Source of the DNA: Pseudomonas sp. C1C7
Lineage (GTDB): Bacteria; Pseudomonadota; Gammaproteobacteria; Pseudomonadales; Pseudomonadaceae
Length of the DNA: 64,000 nucleotides
Direction: 5' to 3'
Assembly (NCBI RefSeq): GCF_013359595.1
Contig: NZ_JABFMP010000001.1
Location: forward strand, 1 to 64,000
A program made the position numbers and the translations under genes. Of the stretch, positions 55,000 to 63,998 are shown in pieces (the stretch's first letter is position 1; every line of letters starts with the position of its first letter). Below the pieces are notes generated by a model, which worked only from the letters and a program-made list of their open reading frames with translations, made no database searches and had not been told where the DNA came from.

Positions 55000-55580
55000 G
55001 GGGTTACGTCTCCAGAGAAGGTCAATTCCAGGCGCCCGTCGGGGCCTGGACGTTGCAGATTGGGGTCCGCCGGATCGATCGCATCGACCCGGACGGTCAT
55101 CCCGGTAAAGGACGACAAGGCGTCCAGTTCACGCTCGTGCCAGCTTTCGGCCGGATCGGTTGCCCGATTGCGGCCGAGCTGGAATTCGGCAAAAAAGCGC
55201 AGGCGATAAATCGCCCGGTTGGCGCCGGCGGACGCCAGCTCCCCACCCTCGTAAGCGATGGCGCTGTAAGGCTCGCCGGGCTTGAAACCCACCAGTGCCC
55301 GCCACAGTTCGGCGCGCAGGTCGTGCAATAGATCCAGCGCTTTTGTGCTGTCTGTGGTGTCGAGCACCAGGGCGATGTCAAAGCGGTCGCGAACGATTTG
55401 CCGCGTAACGTTTTGCGCAGGGTTTACGCTGCTGGTGTCGGCGGTCGGCACGACGAAAGCGCAAGGCAGTTGCAGCGACGTGTCGTCCTGCAACGGGGCA
55501 AGGTCGATCGCCACCGCCACGCGATTGCCGAAGGTTGGGCAGTGATCACGCAAGTGCGGGATCAATGAAGTGCTCTTCAT
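54996..55580 (-). CDS. Mu gp37-like tail protein
   Basis: This 194-residue protein matches the Gp37 family of Mu-like phages: LIPHLRDHCPTFGNRVAVAI at the start, FVVPTADTSSVNPAQNVTRQ in the middle. It is probably a tail terminator or neck protein. It is the first structural gene of the operon and follows a strong terminator-like hairpin. Only a weak GGTG ribosome binding site is visible. Confidence 0.87.
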   Translation of the reverse strand: MKSTSLIPHLRDHCPTFGNRVAVAIDLAPLQDDTSLQLPCAFVVPTADTSSVNPAQNVTRQIVRDRFDIALVLDTTDSTKALDLLHDLRAELWRALVGFKPGEPYSAIAYEGGELASAGANRAIYRLRFFAEFQLGRNRATDPAESWHERELDALSSFTGMTVRVDAIDPADPNLQRPGPDGRLELTFSGDVTP

Positions 55581-55596
55581 GGTTTCACCGGTAATA

Positions 55597-55618
55597 AAAA
55601 ACCCGCCGAAGCGGGTTT
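55597..55618 (-). terminator. Terminator-like hairpin between holin and first tail gene
   Basis: On the minus strand, AACCCGC-TTCG-GCGGGTT (a UUCG tetraloop) is followed by TTTTATT. It is the strongest terminator-like hairpin in the operon and lies 17 bp upstream of the gp37-like start. Confidence 0.88.
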
Positions 55619-55711
55619 GAGTGAAAGATGCTGACCTTGGGAAACCCGCGCCCTTTTACCGGGGGCGGGTGCCAGACAGCAGCGATGTTTGCCGATCTGC
55701 TGGGCATGGCG

Positions 55712-56059
55712 TCAGCGATTCTGGTCGATGTCTCGGGACGGCACCTCACAGACACCAATGCGCTTCGCCGCCCAACGCTCGTAAAGCCCGATGGCCACGT
55801 CCGCCCCCGCCATCGCCGTCAGGCAACCAAATGCCCCCGCGACCCAGATCGACATCCCGGCGGCATACAGCAGCATGATCGCCGAGACCCCGCAGACCAT
55901 GCAGGCGCCGGAGCGCAAGGCCAACCGTCTCAGTAACGACCAGCCGCGGGCGCCGTCCTTGTCGGCGCGCCACATTTCGCCGGATACCCCGCCCAGCAGG
56001 GCGAGAACGATGACGAGCCAGATCGGCATGTCCAGCAACGCTTGTTGCTCGTTTGTCAT
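55712..56059 (-). CDS. Holin
   Basis: This 115-residue small membrane protein has three hydrophobic segments (IWLVIVLALLGGVSGEMW, ACMVCGVSAIMLLYAAGM and VAGAFGCLTAMAGADVAI) and a charged C terminus ERWAAKRIG. This fits phage holins of the LydA type. It releases the endolysin encoded 16 kb further downstream. AGGAGG lies six bases before the ATG at 56059. It is the first gene of the tailocin operon. Confidence 0.85.
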   Translation of the reverse strand: MTNEQQALLDMPIWLVIVLALLGGVSGEMWRADKDGARGWSLLRRLALRSGACMVCGVSAIMLLYAAGMSIWVAGAFGCLTAMAGADVAIGLYERWAAKRIGVCEVPSRDIDQNR

Positions 56060-56131
56060 GTCACGCCTCCTGGTGTGATTGATGAGTGATGTGTATTGCG
56101 GATGGAAAAATATTCGGGGAGGTAGGCATTC

Positions 56132-56159
56132 CAAAAAGCCCGGCATGAACCGGGCTTTT
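56132..56159. terminator. Terminator-like hairpin in the tailocin leader
   Basis: AAGCCCGG/CCGGGCTT with a 6-nt loop and T runs on both strands. On the minus strand it lies about 250 bases after the promoter and 73 bases before the holin gene. Confidence 0.88.
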
Positions 56160-56391
56160 CAGTAATGCGGTCCTTCGCGTCGACCTTTCGGCGCTACTGG
56201 CGCGGTACGGGTCTGTTCAGATTGTTCTTCCGACCGCGGCCCCTGCCCGCCGGATAACTGCTTTCGGTGCTTTACGCTGCACACCCGGGTCAGTTGCCAA
56301 CCCTCTGAACCGTTGAGGCCGGTTCATCGCTGCCTTTTGGTGGAACTAAAGAGCTTCGTTTCGAGCCGCTTTGTGTAGCGGCTTGAGACAA

Positions 56392-56420
56392 AGAATATGC
56401 ATTGATGCATATCCAGTCAA
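56392..56420 (-). promoter_or_regulatory. Tailocin operon promoter with internal operator
   Basis: On the minus strand TTGACT (56415-56420) and TATTCT (56392-56397) are 17 bp apart. The spacer and -10 box contain an 18-bp palindrome, ATATGCAT-N2-ATGCATAT (56395-56412), so a bound repressor would block the promoter. Confidence 0.75.
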
Positions 56421-56463
56421 TGCGCAAATGCATTTATTTATGCACAAGAAATGCACCAACGCA
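56421..56463. promoter_or_regulatory. Additional operator-like sites of the tailocin repressor
   Basis: TGCGCAAATGCA (56421-56432) and TGCACCAACGCA (56452-56463) follow the same TGC-N6-GCA pattern as the core TGCATTGATGCA of the promoter operator. Between them is TGCATTTATTTATGCA with a wider spacing. All lie just upstream of the promoter. Confidence 0.6.
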
Positions 56464-56509
56464 TTGAACACCCCGCAGTCAAAGGCTTTGGCAGCTTTTT
56501 CAAGGCGAA

Positions 56510-56536
56510 AAAAAACCCGCCGGAGGGCGGGTTTTG
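56510..56536 (-). terminator. Terminator of the repressor gene
   Basis: On the minus strand, AACCCGCC/GGCGGGTT with a short loop is followed by eight T residues, 17 bp after the repressor stop. Confidence 0.88.
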
Positions 56537-56552
56537 TCGGAAGGTAATCGGG

Positions 56553-57296
56553 TTAGCGGGCGTACATGCCCCACCAGAAGACGTGGCCGAGGATCACGAT
56601 TTGCTCTTCCTGCATTTCCTGGAAGCTGTAGTCCTCGTCCGGATGCTCATCGCGATTGAAGCTGCGCAGGCGAATGCCGGTGGGCAGGCGGTAGAGTTGT
56701 TTCACCCGCAATTGGCCGTTGTGGTTGATCGCATAAAGGTCGCCATCGACGATGTCGCCAATCCCGGATTTACCAGCGTTGACACCCACCGTGGCACCGT
56801 CGCGCAGTACCGGCAACATGCTGTTGCCGCGAACGGTCACGCATTTGGCCTGGTCGAACTGCACGCCATTATGGCGCAGGCTGCGCTTGCCGAAGCGCAG
56901 GCTTGCGCGCTCGCTCTCTTCGATGACGAATCTTCCTGATCCCGCGGCCAATTCCACCTCGCGAAGAAAGGGGACCGAGACCTCGTCGTCATCGACAGGG
57001 GTGTCGTCGTCCCACAGACTTATGTCCTTGAGTTCCGAATGTGATTGATCGCGCCCGCCAACGGCTGCCGACGCGACATCCGCGCGACCTCGCAACTGGT
57101 CGGTGCTCACCGAGAAATATTCGGCGATTTTCGAGATGTGTTTATCCGAAGGATCGACGATCTTCCCGCTGAGAATCCGCGAGAGAGTGGATTGAGGCAC
57201 GCCGGTGCGACGGTGGAGCTCCGTGGGGGAGATCCCGTGCTGGTCGAGCAGTGCTCTTAGGACAGTAGAAACATTGCGTTTTTGCATAACGCGCAT
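56553..57296 (-). CDS. LexA-like tailocin repressor (PrtR type)
   Basis: This 247-residue repressor has an N-terminal helix-turn-helix (NVSTVLRALLDQHGISPTEL then TGVPQSTLSRILSGK) and a C-terminal S24 peptidase domain. The catalytic Ser is in RGNSMLPVLRDG and the catalytic Lys in LRVKQLYRL. A likely Ala-Gly self-cleavage site is seen in ELAAGSGRF. RecA-stimulated self-cleavage should release the tailocin promoter after DNA damage. Starts at 57296 and 57287 are both possible; neither has a strong ribosome binding site. No PrtN-type activator gene is visible in the cluster. Confidence 0.88.
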   Translation of the reverse strand: MRVMQKRNVSTVLRALLDQHGISPTELHRRTGVPQSTLSRILSGKIVDPSDKHISKIAEYFSVSTDQLRGRADVASAAVGGRDQSHSELKDISLWDDDTPVDDDEVSVPFLREVELAAGSGRFVIEESERASLRFGKRSLRHNGVQFDQAKCVTVRGNSMLPVLRDGATVGVNAGKSGIGDIVDGDLYAINHNGQLRVKQLYRLPTGIRLRSFNRDEHPDEDYSFQEMQEEQIVILGHVFWWGMYAR

Positions 57297-57365
57297 ATTG
57301 CTCGTTCTTTTGGCAGAAGACAAATGCTCAATTGCATAAATGACGCATAAGCCGTGCAGGATGCT
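57287..57365. promoter_or_regulatory. Operator-like sites upstream of the repressor gene
   Basis: TGCTCAATTGCA (57325-57336) fits the TGC-N6-GCA pattern of the tailocin promoter operators; TGCATAAATGACGCA and TGCATAACGCGCA nearby are spaced variants. They suggest that the repressor controls its own gene. The -10/-35 boxes could not be fixed. Confidence 0.5.
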
Positions 57366-57497
57366 GCATAACAGAACCACGCAGCGTTCATGCCTGCGTC
57401 CTGCAGAGCGCCCATGTTAATCTTGCGCCCATTGCGGAAAAGTCGGGCCGATGCCCCATTTTTGCCCTACACCTCTGAGCGAGCTTTCCGATCACCG

Positions 57498-60077
57498 ATG
57501 AATAAAGCCCTTACCGATCTGTCCTCCCACACGCCAATGATGCAGCAGTACTGGCGCCTGAAGAACCAGCACCCCGACCAGTTGATGTTCTACCGCATGG
57601 GTGACTTCTACGAGATCTTCTATGAGGACGCGAAGAAGGCCGCCAAGTTGCTCGACATCACCTTGACCGCCCGCGGGCAGTCGGCGGGTCAGGCGATTCC
57701 GATGTGCGGGATTCCTTACCATGCGGCCGAGGGTTACCTGGCCAAACTGGTGAAGCTCGGCGAGTCGGTGGTGATTTGCGAGCAGGTCGGCGACCCGGCC
57801 ACCAGCAAGGGGCCGGTGGAGCGTCAGGTGGTGCGGATCATTACGCCGGGTACGGTGAGTGACGAGGCGCTGCTGGATGAGCGCCGCGACAACCTGATCG
57901 CTGCCGTTCTGGGTGATGAGCGCCTGTTCGGCCTGGCGGTGCTGGACATCACCAGCGGCAACTTCAGCGTGCTGGAAATCAAGGGTTGGGAAAACCTGCT
58001 GGCGGAACTCGAGCGGGTCAATCCGGTGGAACTGCTGATTCCGGATGACTGGCCGAAGGATCTGCCGGCGGAGAAACGTCGTGGCGTTCGTCGTCGCGCT
58101 CCATGGGATTTCGAGCGAGATTCGGCGCATAAGAGCCTGTGCCAGCAATTTTCCACTCAGGACCTGAAAGGGTTTGGCTGCGAGACCCTGACCCTGGCCA
58201 TCGGTGCCGCCGGTTGCCTGCTGGCCTACGCCAAGGAAACCCAGCGCACTGCCCTACCCCATTTGCGCAGTCTGCGTCATGAGCGTCTGGACGATACCGT
58301 GGTGCTGGACGGCGCCAGCCGGCGCAACCTGGAACTGGACACCAACCTGGCCGGCGGTCGCGACAACACGCTGCAATCGGTGGTCGATCGCTGCCAGACC
58401 GCCATGGGCAGCCGCCTGCTGACCCGCTGGCTGAACCGTCCGCTGCGTGACCTGACTGTTTTGCTGGCTCGCCAGACATCGATTTCCTGCCTGCTCGACC
58501 GCTATCGCTTCGAACAGCTGCAACCGCAGTTGAAGGAAATCGGCGATATCGAGCGGATTCTGGCGCGGATCGGTCTGCGCAATGCTCGTCCGCGAGACCT
58601 TGCGCGCCTGCGCGACGCCCTCGGCGCGCTGCCTGAGCTGCAAGTGGCGATGACCGAACTGGAAGCCCCGCACTTGCAAAAGCTGGCGACCACCACCAGC
58701 ACCTACCCGGAACTGGCGGCGCTGCTGGAAAAAGCCATCATCGACAACCCGCCCGCGGTGATCCGTGACGGCGGCGTGTTGAAGACCGGTTACGACAGCG
58801 AACTCGACGAGCTGCAATCGCTGAGCGAAAACGCCGGTCAGTTCCTGATCGACCTCGAAGCCCGGGAAAAAGCCCGTACCGGCCTGACGCACCTGAAGGT
58901 CGGCTACAACCGCATCCACGGTTACTTCATCGAGTTGCCGAGCAAGCAGGCCGAATCGGCGCCAGCGGACTATATCCGTCGCCAGACCCTCAAGGGTGCC
59001 GAGCGCTTCATCACCCCGGAACTCAAGGAGTTCGAAGACAAGGCGCTGTCGGCCAAGAGCCGTGCCCTGGCCCGGGAGAAGATGCTCTACGAAGCGCTGC
59101 TCGAAGACCTGATCGCCCAGTTGCCGCCGTTGCAGGATACCGCCGGCGCCCTCGCCGAACTGGATGTGCTGAGCAACCTGGCCGAGCGTGCGCTGAACCT
59201 GGACCTGAATTGCCCGCGCTTCGTCAGCGAACCGTGCATGCGCATCAGCCAGGGTCGTCACCCGGTGGTCGAGCAAGTGCTGACCACGCCGTTCGTGGCC
59301 AACGACCTGAGCCTGGATGACAACACCCGCATGCTGGTGATCACCGGTCCGAACATGGGCGGTAAATCCACCTACATGCGCCAGACCGCGCTGATCGTGC
59401 TGCTGGCCCATATCGGCAGCTTCGTACCGGCGGCCAGCTGCGAATTGTCACTGGTGGACCGGATCTTCACCCGGATCGGTTCCAGCGATGACCTGGCGGG
59501 CGGACGCTCGACCTTCATGGTGGAAATGAGTGAAACCGCCAACATCCTGCACAACGCCACCGAACGCAGCCTGGTGCTGATGGACGAAGTCGGGCGCGGC
59601 ACCAGTACGTTCGACGGCTTGTCCCTGGCCTGGGCTGCGGCCGAGCGTCTGGCGCATTTGCGCGCGTACACGCTGTTCGCCACCCACTACTTCGAATTGA
59701 CGGTGCTGCCCGAATCCCAGCCGCTGGTCGCCAACGTGCACCTCAATGCCACCGAGCACAACGAGCGCATCGTGTTCCTGCACCACGTGCTGCCGGGGCC
59801 TGCCAGCCAGAGTTATGGTCTGGCGGTGGCCCAGCTGGCCGGCGTGCCGAGCGAAGTGATCCTGCGTGCCCGCGAGCACTTGAGCCGCCTGGAGGACACC
59901 GCCCTGCCCCATGAAGCGCCCAAGCCTGCCAAGGGCAAACCGGCCGCGCCGCAGCAGAGCGATCTGTTCGCCAGCCTGCCGCATCCGGTGCTGGATGAGC
60001 TGGCCAAGCTCGATCTGGACGACATGACACCACGTCGTGCGCTCGAAATGCTCTATACACTAAAGACACGGATCTAA
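57498..60077 (+). CDS. mutS: DNA mismatch repair protein MutS
   Basis: This 859-residue mismatch sensor starts at the ATG at 57498; there is no strong ribosome binding site, but the N terminus [20 protein letters not shown] matches the family. The mismatch-binding Phe-x-Glu is in MGDFYEIF (Phe37, Glu39). Walker [10 protein letters not shown] (about residues 617-625) and the Walker B segment [18 protein letters not shown] are intact. It forms the left flank of the rpoS region and the right flank of the tailocin. Confidence 0.97.
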   Translation: MNKALTDLSSHTPMMQQYWRLKNQHPDQLMFYRMGDFYEIFYEDAKKAAKLLDITLTARGQSAGQAIPMCGIPYHAAEGYLAKLVKLGESVVICEQVGDPATSKGPVERQVVRIITPGTVSDEALLDERRDNLIAAVLGDERLFGLAVLDITSGNFSVLEIKGWENLLAELERVNPVELLIPDDWPKDLPAEKRRGVRRRAPWDFERDSAHKSLCQQFSTQDLKGFGCETLTLAIGAAGCLLAYAKETQRTALPHLRSLRHERLDDTVVLDGASRRNLELDTNLAGGRDNTLQSVVDRCQTAMGSRLLTRWLNRPLRDLTVLLARQTSISCLLDRYRFEQLQPQLKEIGDIERILARIGLRNARPRDLARLRDALGALPELQVAMTELEAPHLQKLATTTSTYPELAALLEKAIIDNPPAVIRDGGVLKTGYDSELDELQSLSENAGQFLIDLEAREKARTGLTHLKVGYNRIHGYFIELPSKQAESAPADYIRRQTLKGAERFITPELKEFEDKALSAKSRALAREKMLYEALLEDLIAQLPPLQDTAGALAELDVLSNLAERALNLDLNCPRFVSEPCMRISQGRHPVVEQVLTTPFVANDLSLDDNTRMLVITGPNMGGKSTYMRQTALIVLLAHIGSFVPAASCELSLVDRIFTRIGSSDDLAGGRSTFMVEMSETANILHNATERSLVLMDEVGRGTSTFDGLSLAWAAAERLAHLRAYTLFATHYFELTVLPESQPLVANVHLNATEHNERIVFLHHVLPGPASQSYGLAVAQLAGVPSEVILRAREHLSRLEDTALPHEAPKPAKGKPAAPQQSDLFASLPHPVLDELAKLDLDDMTPRRALEMLYTLKTRI

Positions 60078-60218
60078 CGCACAGGCTTGCAAGCTGTTAG
60101 AATCTCGCGCGGTTTGGGATGCTGCAGGCTTTAGCCTGGTCTGCAGACTATCGCTCCCGAACCTTGCGACCCCTACGTGAAGGGGCGCTGCAAGCCGCGC
60201 CTGAGGAGAAAATTAGAA

Positions 60219-60542
60219 ATGACCTTCGTCGTCACCGACAACTGCATCAAGTGCAAGTACACCGACTGCGTAGAAGTGTGTCCGGTGGACTGCTTTTACG
60301 AAGGCCCGAATTTCCTGGTGATTCACCCGGATGAGTGCATCGACTGCGCACTGTGCGAACCTGAATGCCCTGCTGTGGCCATCTTCTCTGAAGATGAAGT
60401 CCCAGCCGGTATGGAAAACTTCCTTGCATTGAACCTGGAACTGGCTGAAGTCTGGCCAAACATCACCGAGCGCAAGGATCCTTTGCCCGACTCCGCGGAG
60501 TGGGATGGCAAGCCAGGCAAGATCGAACACCTCGAACGCTGA
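60219..60542 (+). CDS. fdxA: 7Fe ferredoxin FdxA
   Basis: This 107-residue ferredoxin carries one 3Fe-4S and one 4Fe-4S cluster. Cluster ligands are seen in [17 protein letters not shown] and [12 protein letters not shown], in the order typical of FdxA of the Azotobacter/Pseudomonas type. The C-terminal half is the usual extension ([18 protein letters not shown]). AGGAG lies about 11 bases before the ATG. It is a single gene with its own terminator. Confidence 0.96.
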   Translation: MTFVVTDNCIKCKYTDCVEVCPVDCFYEGPNFLVIHPDECIDCALCEPECPAVAIFSEDEVPAGMENFLALNLELAEVWPNITERKDPLPDSAEWDGKPGKIEHLER

Positions 60543-60558
60543 TTACCCGCGCGTTCCC

Positions 60559-60585
60559 GAAAAAGGCCCCACAAGGGCCTTTTTA
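60559..60585 (+). terminator. Terminator of fdxA
   Basis: AAAAGGCCC/GGGCCTTTT with a CACAA loop and a T run, 17 bp after the fdxA stop. Confidence 0.88.
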
Positions 60586-60599
60586 CTTTTCTGCAGGCA

Positions 60600-60733
60600 A
60601 AAAAAGGGGCGGTATGACCCGCCCACTTTCTTTCCCTATTCCCTGTGTTTCCTTGTTCATCATCCTGATGAATCGCGTCCTGCGATGTCCTTTTCCCCTC
60701 AATCCTTGAAGGGCGTGTCTGTCCGTTGACACA
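60600..60733 (-). ncRNA. rsmZ: Small RNA RsmZ
   Basis: This small RNA of about 133 nt binds and titrates the translational repressors RsmA and RsmE. It starts at the usual hairpin with GTGTCAACGGACAGACAC and shows repeated GGA motifs, several in hairpin loops: AAGGATT, AAAGGACA, GCAGGACGC, TCAGGATGA, AAGGAAAC, CAGGGAAT and AGGGAAAG. It ends in a terminator GGGCGG-loop-CCGCCC followed by seven T residues. Position between fdxA and rpoS, orientation and layout match rsmZ of other fluorescent pseudomonads. Exact ends are inferred. Confidence 0.93.
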
Positions 60734-60739
60734 ACCCAG

Positions 60740-60767
60740 ATACTAGGCTGATTCGCGCTGCGAGCAA
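60740..60767 (-). promoter_or_regulatory. rsmZ promoter
   Basis: On the minus strand TTGCTC (60762-60767) and TAGTAT (60740-60745) are 16 bp apart, about 7-8 bp before the inferred start of rsmZ. Confidence 0.65.
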
Positions 60768-60904
60768 CCGCGCTTCTGGATTAATACTATCTGTCATATG
60801 CCCTTAATCTAAAAAATAGTTGTTATTTTTCAGCATGTTATAGAAATCCAGGCACTCCTTGGGTGGACTGCATCAGTGTAAAAATAACGAACACCTACGC
60901 TAAG

Positions 60905-60922
60905 AGTGAGCGAAGGCTTACA
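60905..60922 (-). promoter_or_regulatory. GacA-type upstream activating sequence of rsmZ
   Basis: On the minus strand TGTAAG-CCTTCG-CTCACT matches TGTAAG-N6-CTTACA with a perfect left half and 4 of 6 in the right half. It lies about 180 bp upstream of rsmZ, the usual distance for GacA boxes of rsm genes. Confidence 0.8.
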
Positions 60923-60952
60923 GCGGGACGCTGCAAAGAGCACCCCCACCCC

Positions 60953-61042
60953 TGTAGGAGCTGCCGAAGGCTGCGATCTTTTGATTCTGCCTTTGTGAAG
61001 ATCAAAAGATCGCAGCCTCGTTTCACTCGACAGCTCCTACAC
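60953..61042. repeat. REP-type inverted repeat
   Basis: Outer arms TGTAGGAGCTG/CAGCTCCTACA and inner arms AGGCTGCGATCTTTTGAT / ATCAAAAGATCGCAGCCT form a long hairpin. The inner arms match the element at 5483-5552. It separates the rsmZ control box from the rpoS terminator. Confidence 0.88.
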
Positions 61043-61110
61043 AGGTGCAGGCCAGAAGGCTGCAATCGCGAGCAGGCTCGCTCCCACAAAGGCCCTGGCA
61101 GCTTTTACGA

Positions 61111-61150
61111 GGCAACAAAAAGCCCCGAACAGTCGGGGCTTTTTGTTGCC
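61111..61150 (-). terminator. Terminator of rpoS
   Basis: An 18-bp stem (outer part GGCAACAAAAAGCCCCGA with its complement) and an ACAG loop. On the minus strand it gives a strong GC stem with a T run, 15 bp after the rpoS stop. Confidence 0.9.
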
Positions 61151-61165
61151 AGCTACACGAGCCTG

Positions 61166-62173
61166 TTATTGAAACAGCGACTCGCTCGACAGGCCGTTTT
61201 TCTCCAGGATCTCCCGAAGACGCTTCAGGCCTTCCACCTGAATCTGCCGTACCCGTTCCCGGGTCAGACCGATCTCAAGGCCTACGTCTTCCAGAGTGCT
61301 GCTCTCGTGACCGCGCAGGCCGAAGCGGCGGACAACCACCTCGCGCTGCTTGTCGGTCAGCTCGGACAGCCACTGATCGATGCTCTGGGACAGGTCGTCA
61401 TCCTGCAGCAGTTCGCATGGATCGGTCGGGCGATCGTCGGTGAGGGTGTCCAGCAGGGTTTTATCCGAATCCGGACCCAGCGAGACGTCGACCGAAGAAA
61501 CCCGCTCGTTCAGGCCGAGCATGCGCTTGACCTCTCCCACCGGTTTTTCCAGCAGGTTGGCGATTTCTTCGGGTGAGGGTTCATGGTCGAGTTTTTGCGT
61601 CAGCTCCCGTGCGGCCCGCAGGTACACGTTGAGCTCCTTGACCACATGGATCGGCAACCGGATGGTCCGGGTCTGATTCATGATCGCGCGCTCGATGGTC
61701 TGACGAATCCACCAGGTCGCGTAGGTCGAGAAGCGGAAGCCGCGTTCAGGGTCGAACTTCTCCACCGCCCGGATCAGGCCCAGGTTGCCCTCTTCGATCA
61801 GATCGAGCAGCGACAGACCACGATTGACGTAACGCCGGGCGATTTTCACCACCAGCCGCAGGTTACTTTCGATCATGCGTTTACGCCCGGCCGGATCGCC
61901 ACTTTGCGACAGACGCGCAAAATGAACTTCTTCTTCGGGGGACAATAACGGGGAAAAGCCGATTTCATTGAGATACAGCTGCGTGGCATCGAGCGCCCGC
62001 GTGTAATCAATGTATTTGTGTTGCTTTAGCGAAGCGGAGTGTTTGGATTTGGCACGAACGGAAGGTGAAGCCGCCCCTTCATCATTCGACATCGAATCCG
62101 TATCGATGCCGGTCTCCATCAGGAGAACCTCATCGTCGATGTCAAACTCCGGCACTTCTTTACTGAGAGCCAT
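61166..62173 (-). CDS. rpoS: RNA polymerase sigma factor RpoS
   Basis: This 335-residue stationary-phase and stress sigma factor has region 1.2 ([20 protein letters not shown]), region 2 with the core-binding and -10-recognition helices ([20 protein letters not shown] and [17 protein letters not shown]), region 3 and region 4 ([20 protein letters not shown]) all present and complete. It follows nlpD, and in pseudomonads its main promoter lies inside nlpD. Its neighbour rsmZ is part of the Gac/Rsm system that also responds to stationary phase. Confidence 0.97.
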   Translation of the reverse strand: MALSKEVPEFDIDDEVLLMETGIDTDSMSNDEGAASPSVRAKSKHSASLKQHKYIDYTRALDATQLYLNEIGFSPLLSPEEEVHFARLSQSGDPAGRKRMIESNLRLVVKIARRYVNRGLSLLDLIEEGNLGLIRAVEKFDPERGFRFSTYATWWIRQTIERAIMNQTRTIRLPIHVVKELNVYLRAARELTQKLDHEPSPEEIANLLEKPVGEVKRMLGLNERVSSVDVSLGPDSDKTLLDTLTDDRPTDPCELLQDDDLSQSIDQWLSELTDKQREVVVRRFGLRGHESSTLEDVGLEIGLTRERVRQIQVEGLKRLREILEKNGLSSESLFQ

Positions 62174-62277
62174 TGTTATAGTCCTTTGGTGAGTTCGACC
62201 CCAAGCTCAAGCGGCGCCTTTATCCTTGGCAACGCTGGAGCCTGTCCCCTCTACGTGACGGAACAGGCTGGTAGCAA

Positions 62278-63135
62278 TCAACGGCGTGGCAGGAATTGCA
62301 GCGGATCTACAGGTTTACCTTGGCGGCGAATCTCAAAATGCAGTTTCACCCGGTCTGTACCCGTTGACCCCATTTCGGCAATTGTCTGTCCGACCTTGAC
62401 CTGCTGCCCCTCCCGAACCAACAGCCTGCGGTTATGTCCGTAGGCACTGACGTAGGTTTCGCTGTGTTTGATGATGACTAATTCGCCGTAGCCCCTTAAG
62501 CCACTCCCGGCGTATACGACTGTCCCATCAGACGCAGCTAAAACAGGCTGTCCCAAATCTCCGGCGATATCAATTCCTTTATTCAAACTACCGTTTGAAG
62601 AGAATTTTCCAATCAAAATGCCATTAGAAGGCCATCCCCAGCCGGTCGGGGCCGGGCCGGGAGGCGGCAAAGGCGCGGGTGCCGGCTTGTTGGCGACGGA
62701 CGGTACAACCACCGGAGCGGCGGTAGTGGCACCGTCCACCGGACGGCGAATCACCGTGGTTTTACTCGAGGATGACGGCGTCGTATTGGTTGAACTGACC
62801 ACCGTCGTCGGCGTTGAACCGGTGCGCCCATCGAAACGAATCGTCTGACCCGGATGGATCGTGTACGGCGCCGGAATGTTGTTGCGCGCCGCCAGGGCCT
62901 TGTAGTCCCAGCCGTAGCGGAAGGCGATGGAGAACAGGGTGTCTTTGGGTCGGACGACGTACTGTCCGGTGGTGACTGCCGGGCGCTGGGCGACGGCGTT
63001 GTTGCGGTCGACGACGCGAACGTCGCTGGATTTGTTGCTGGAACAACCGACCAGCAAGGTGCTCATGACAAGGCCAGTCACCAGGCGCTGAAAGCTCGTT
63101 TTACCCATACGCTGCGCAATGACTGTGAGACTCAC
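62278..63135 (-). CDS. nlpD: Lipoprotein NlpD (LysM and LytM domains)
   Basis: This 285-residue outer-membrane lipoprotein activates the cell-division amidase AmiC. The start is taken as GTG at 63135, which has GGGAG about six bases upstream; an ATG nine codons later also fits. The signal peptide ends at lipobox LVGC (Cys31). A LysM domain (VVRPKDTLFSIAFRYGWDY) is followed by a Pro/Thr linker and a LytM domain. The LytM site is degenerate (NKGIDIAG where active enzymes have His before Asp), as expected for an activator rather than an enzyme. Confidence 0.93.
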   Translation of the reverse strand: MSLTVIAQRMGKTSFQRLVTGLVMSTLLVGCSSNKSSDVRVVDRNNAVAQRPAVTTGQYVVRPKDTLFSIAFRYGWDYKALAARNNIPAPYTIHPGQTIRFDGRTGSTPTTVVSSTNTTPSSSSKTTVIRRPVDGATTAAPVVVPSVANKPAPAPLPPPGPAPTGWGWPSNGILIGKFSSNGSLNKGIDIAGDLGQPVLAASDGTVVYAGSGLRGYGELVIIKHSETYVSAYGHNRRLLVREGQQVKVGQTIAEMGSTGTDRVKLHFEIRRQGKPVDPLQFLPRR

Positions 63136-63347
63136 CCGCCGCTCCCTTTGTGGTGGCTGAAAATTTGATTTGCCCATGTGTCGGCAAGAAATGTCGCAAG
63201 TATAACGGCCCGTGCAGGCTTTACCCTTAATGAAGCGAAATGGCTTCACGCACACGTTTGCCGTTACACAAAACAACCTGTTTAACCTATCGACGCCGGT
63301 GTAAGACAAAGGCCATCGAAGAGAATTCAGCGTGCCTGAATAAATGC

Positions 63348-63998
<651 letters not shown>

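Larger units (their letters stand above)
56060..56552. other. Non-coding region between repressor and holin genes
   Basis: This 493-bp region holds, in leftward order: the repressor terminator (56510-56536), operators and promoter (56392-56463), about 230 bp of GC-rich non-coding leader (56160-56391), a bidirectional terminator (56132-56159) and the holin ribosome binding site. The leader contains several small hairpins, such as AGCCGCT/AGCGGCT (56374-56394), and no credible open frame. Confidence 0.7.
60543..61165. other. Intergenic region between fdxA and rpoS
   Basis: This 623-bp gap holds the fdxA terminator, the small RNA rsmZ (minus strand), its promoter and a distal GacA-type box, a long REP element (60953-61042), a partial REP (about 61070-61087) and the rpoS terminator. 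Confidence 0.85.

Noticed and set aside
38374..57497. Attachment sites and integrase for the phage-like region
   Set aside because: No integrase or transposase gene and no direct repeats at the edges were seen; the cluster appears fixed between pncC and mutS.
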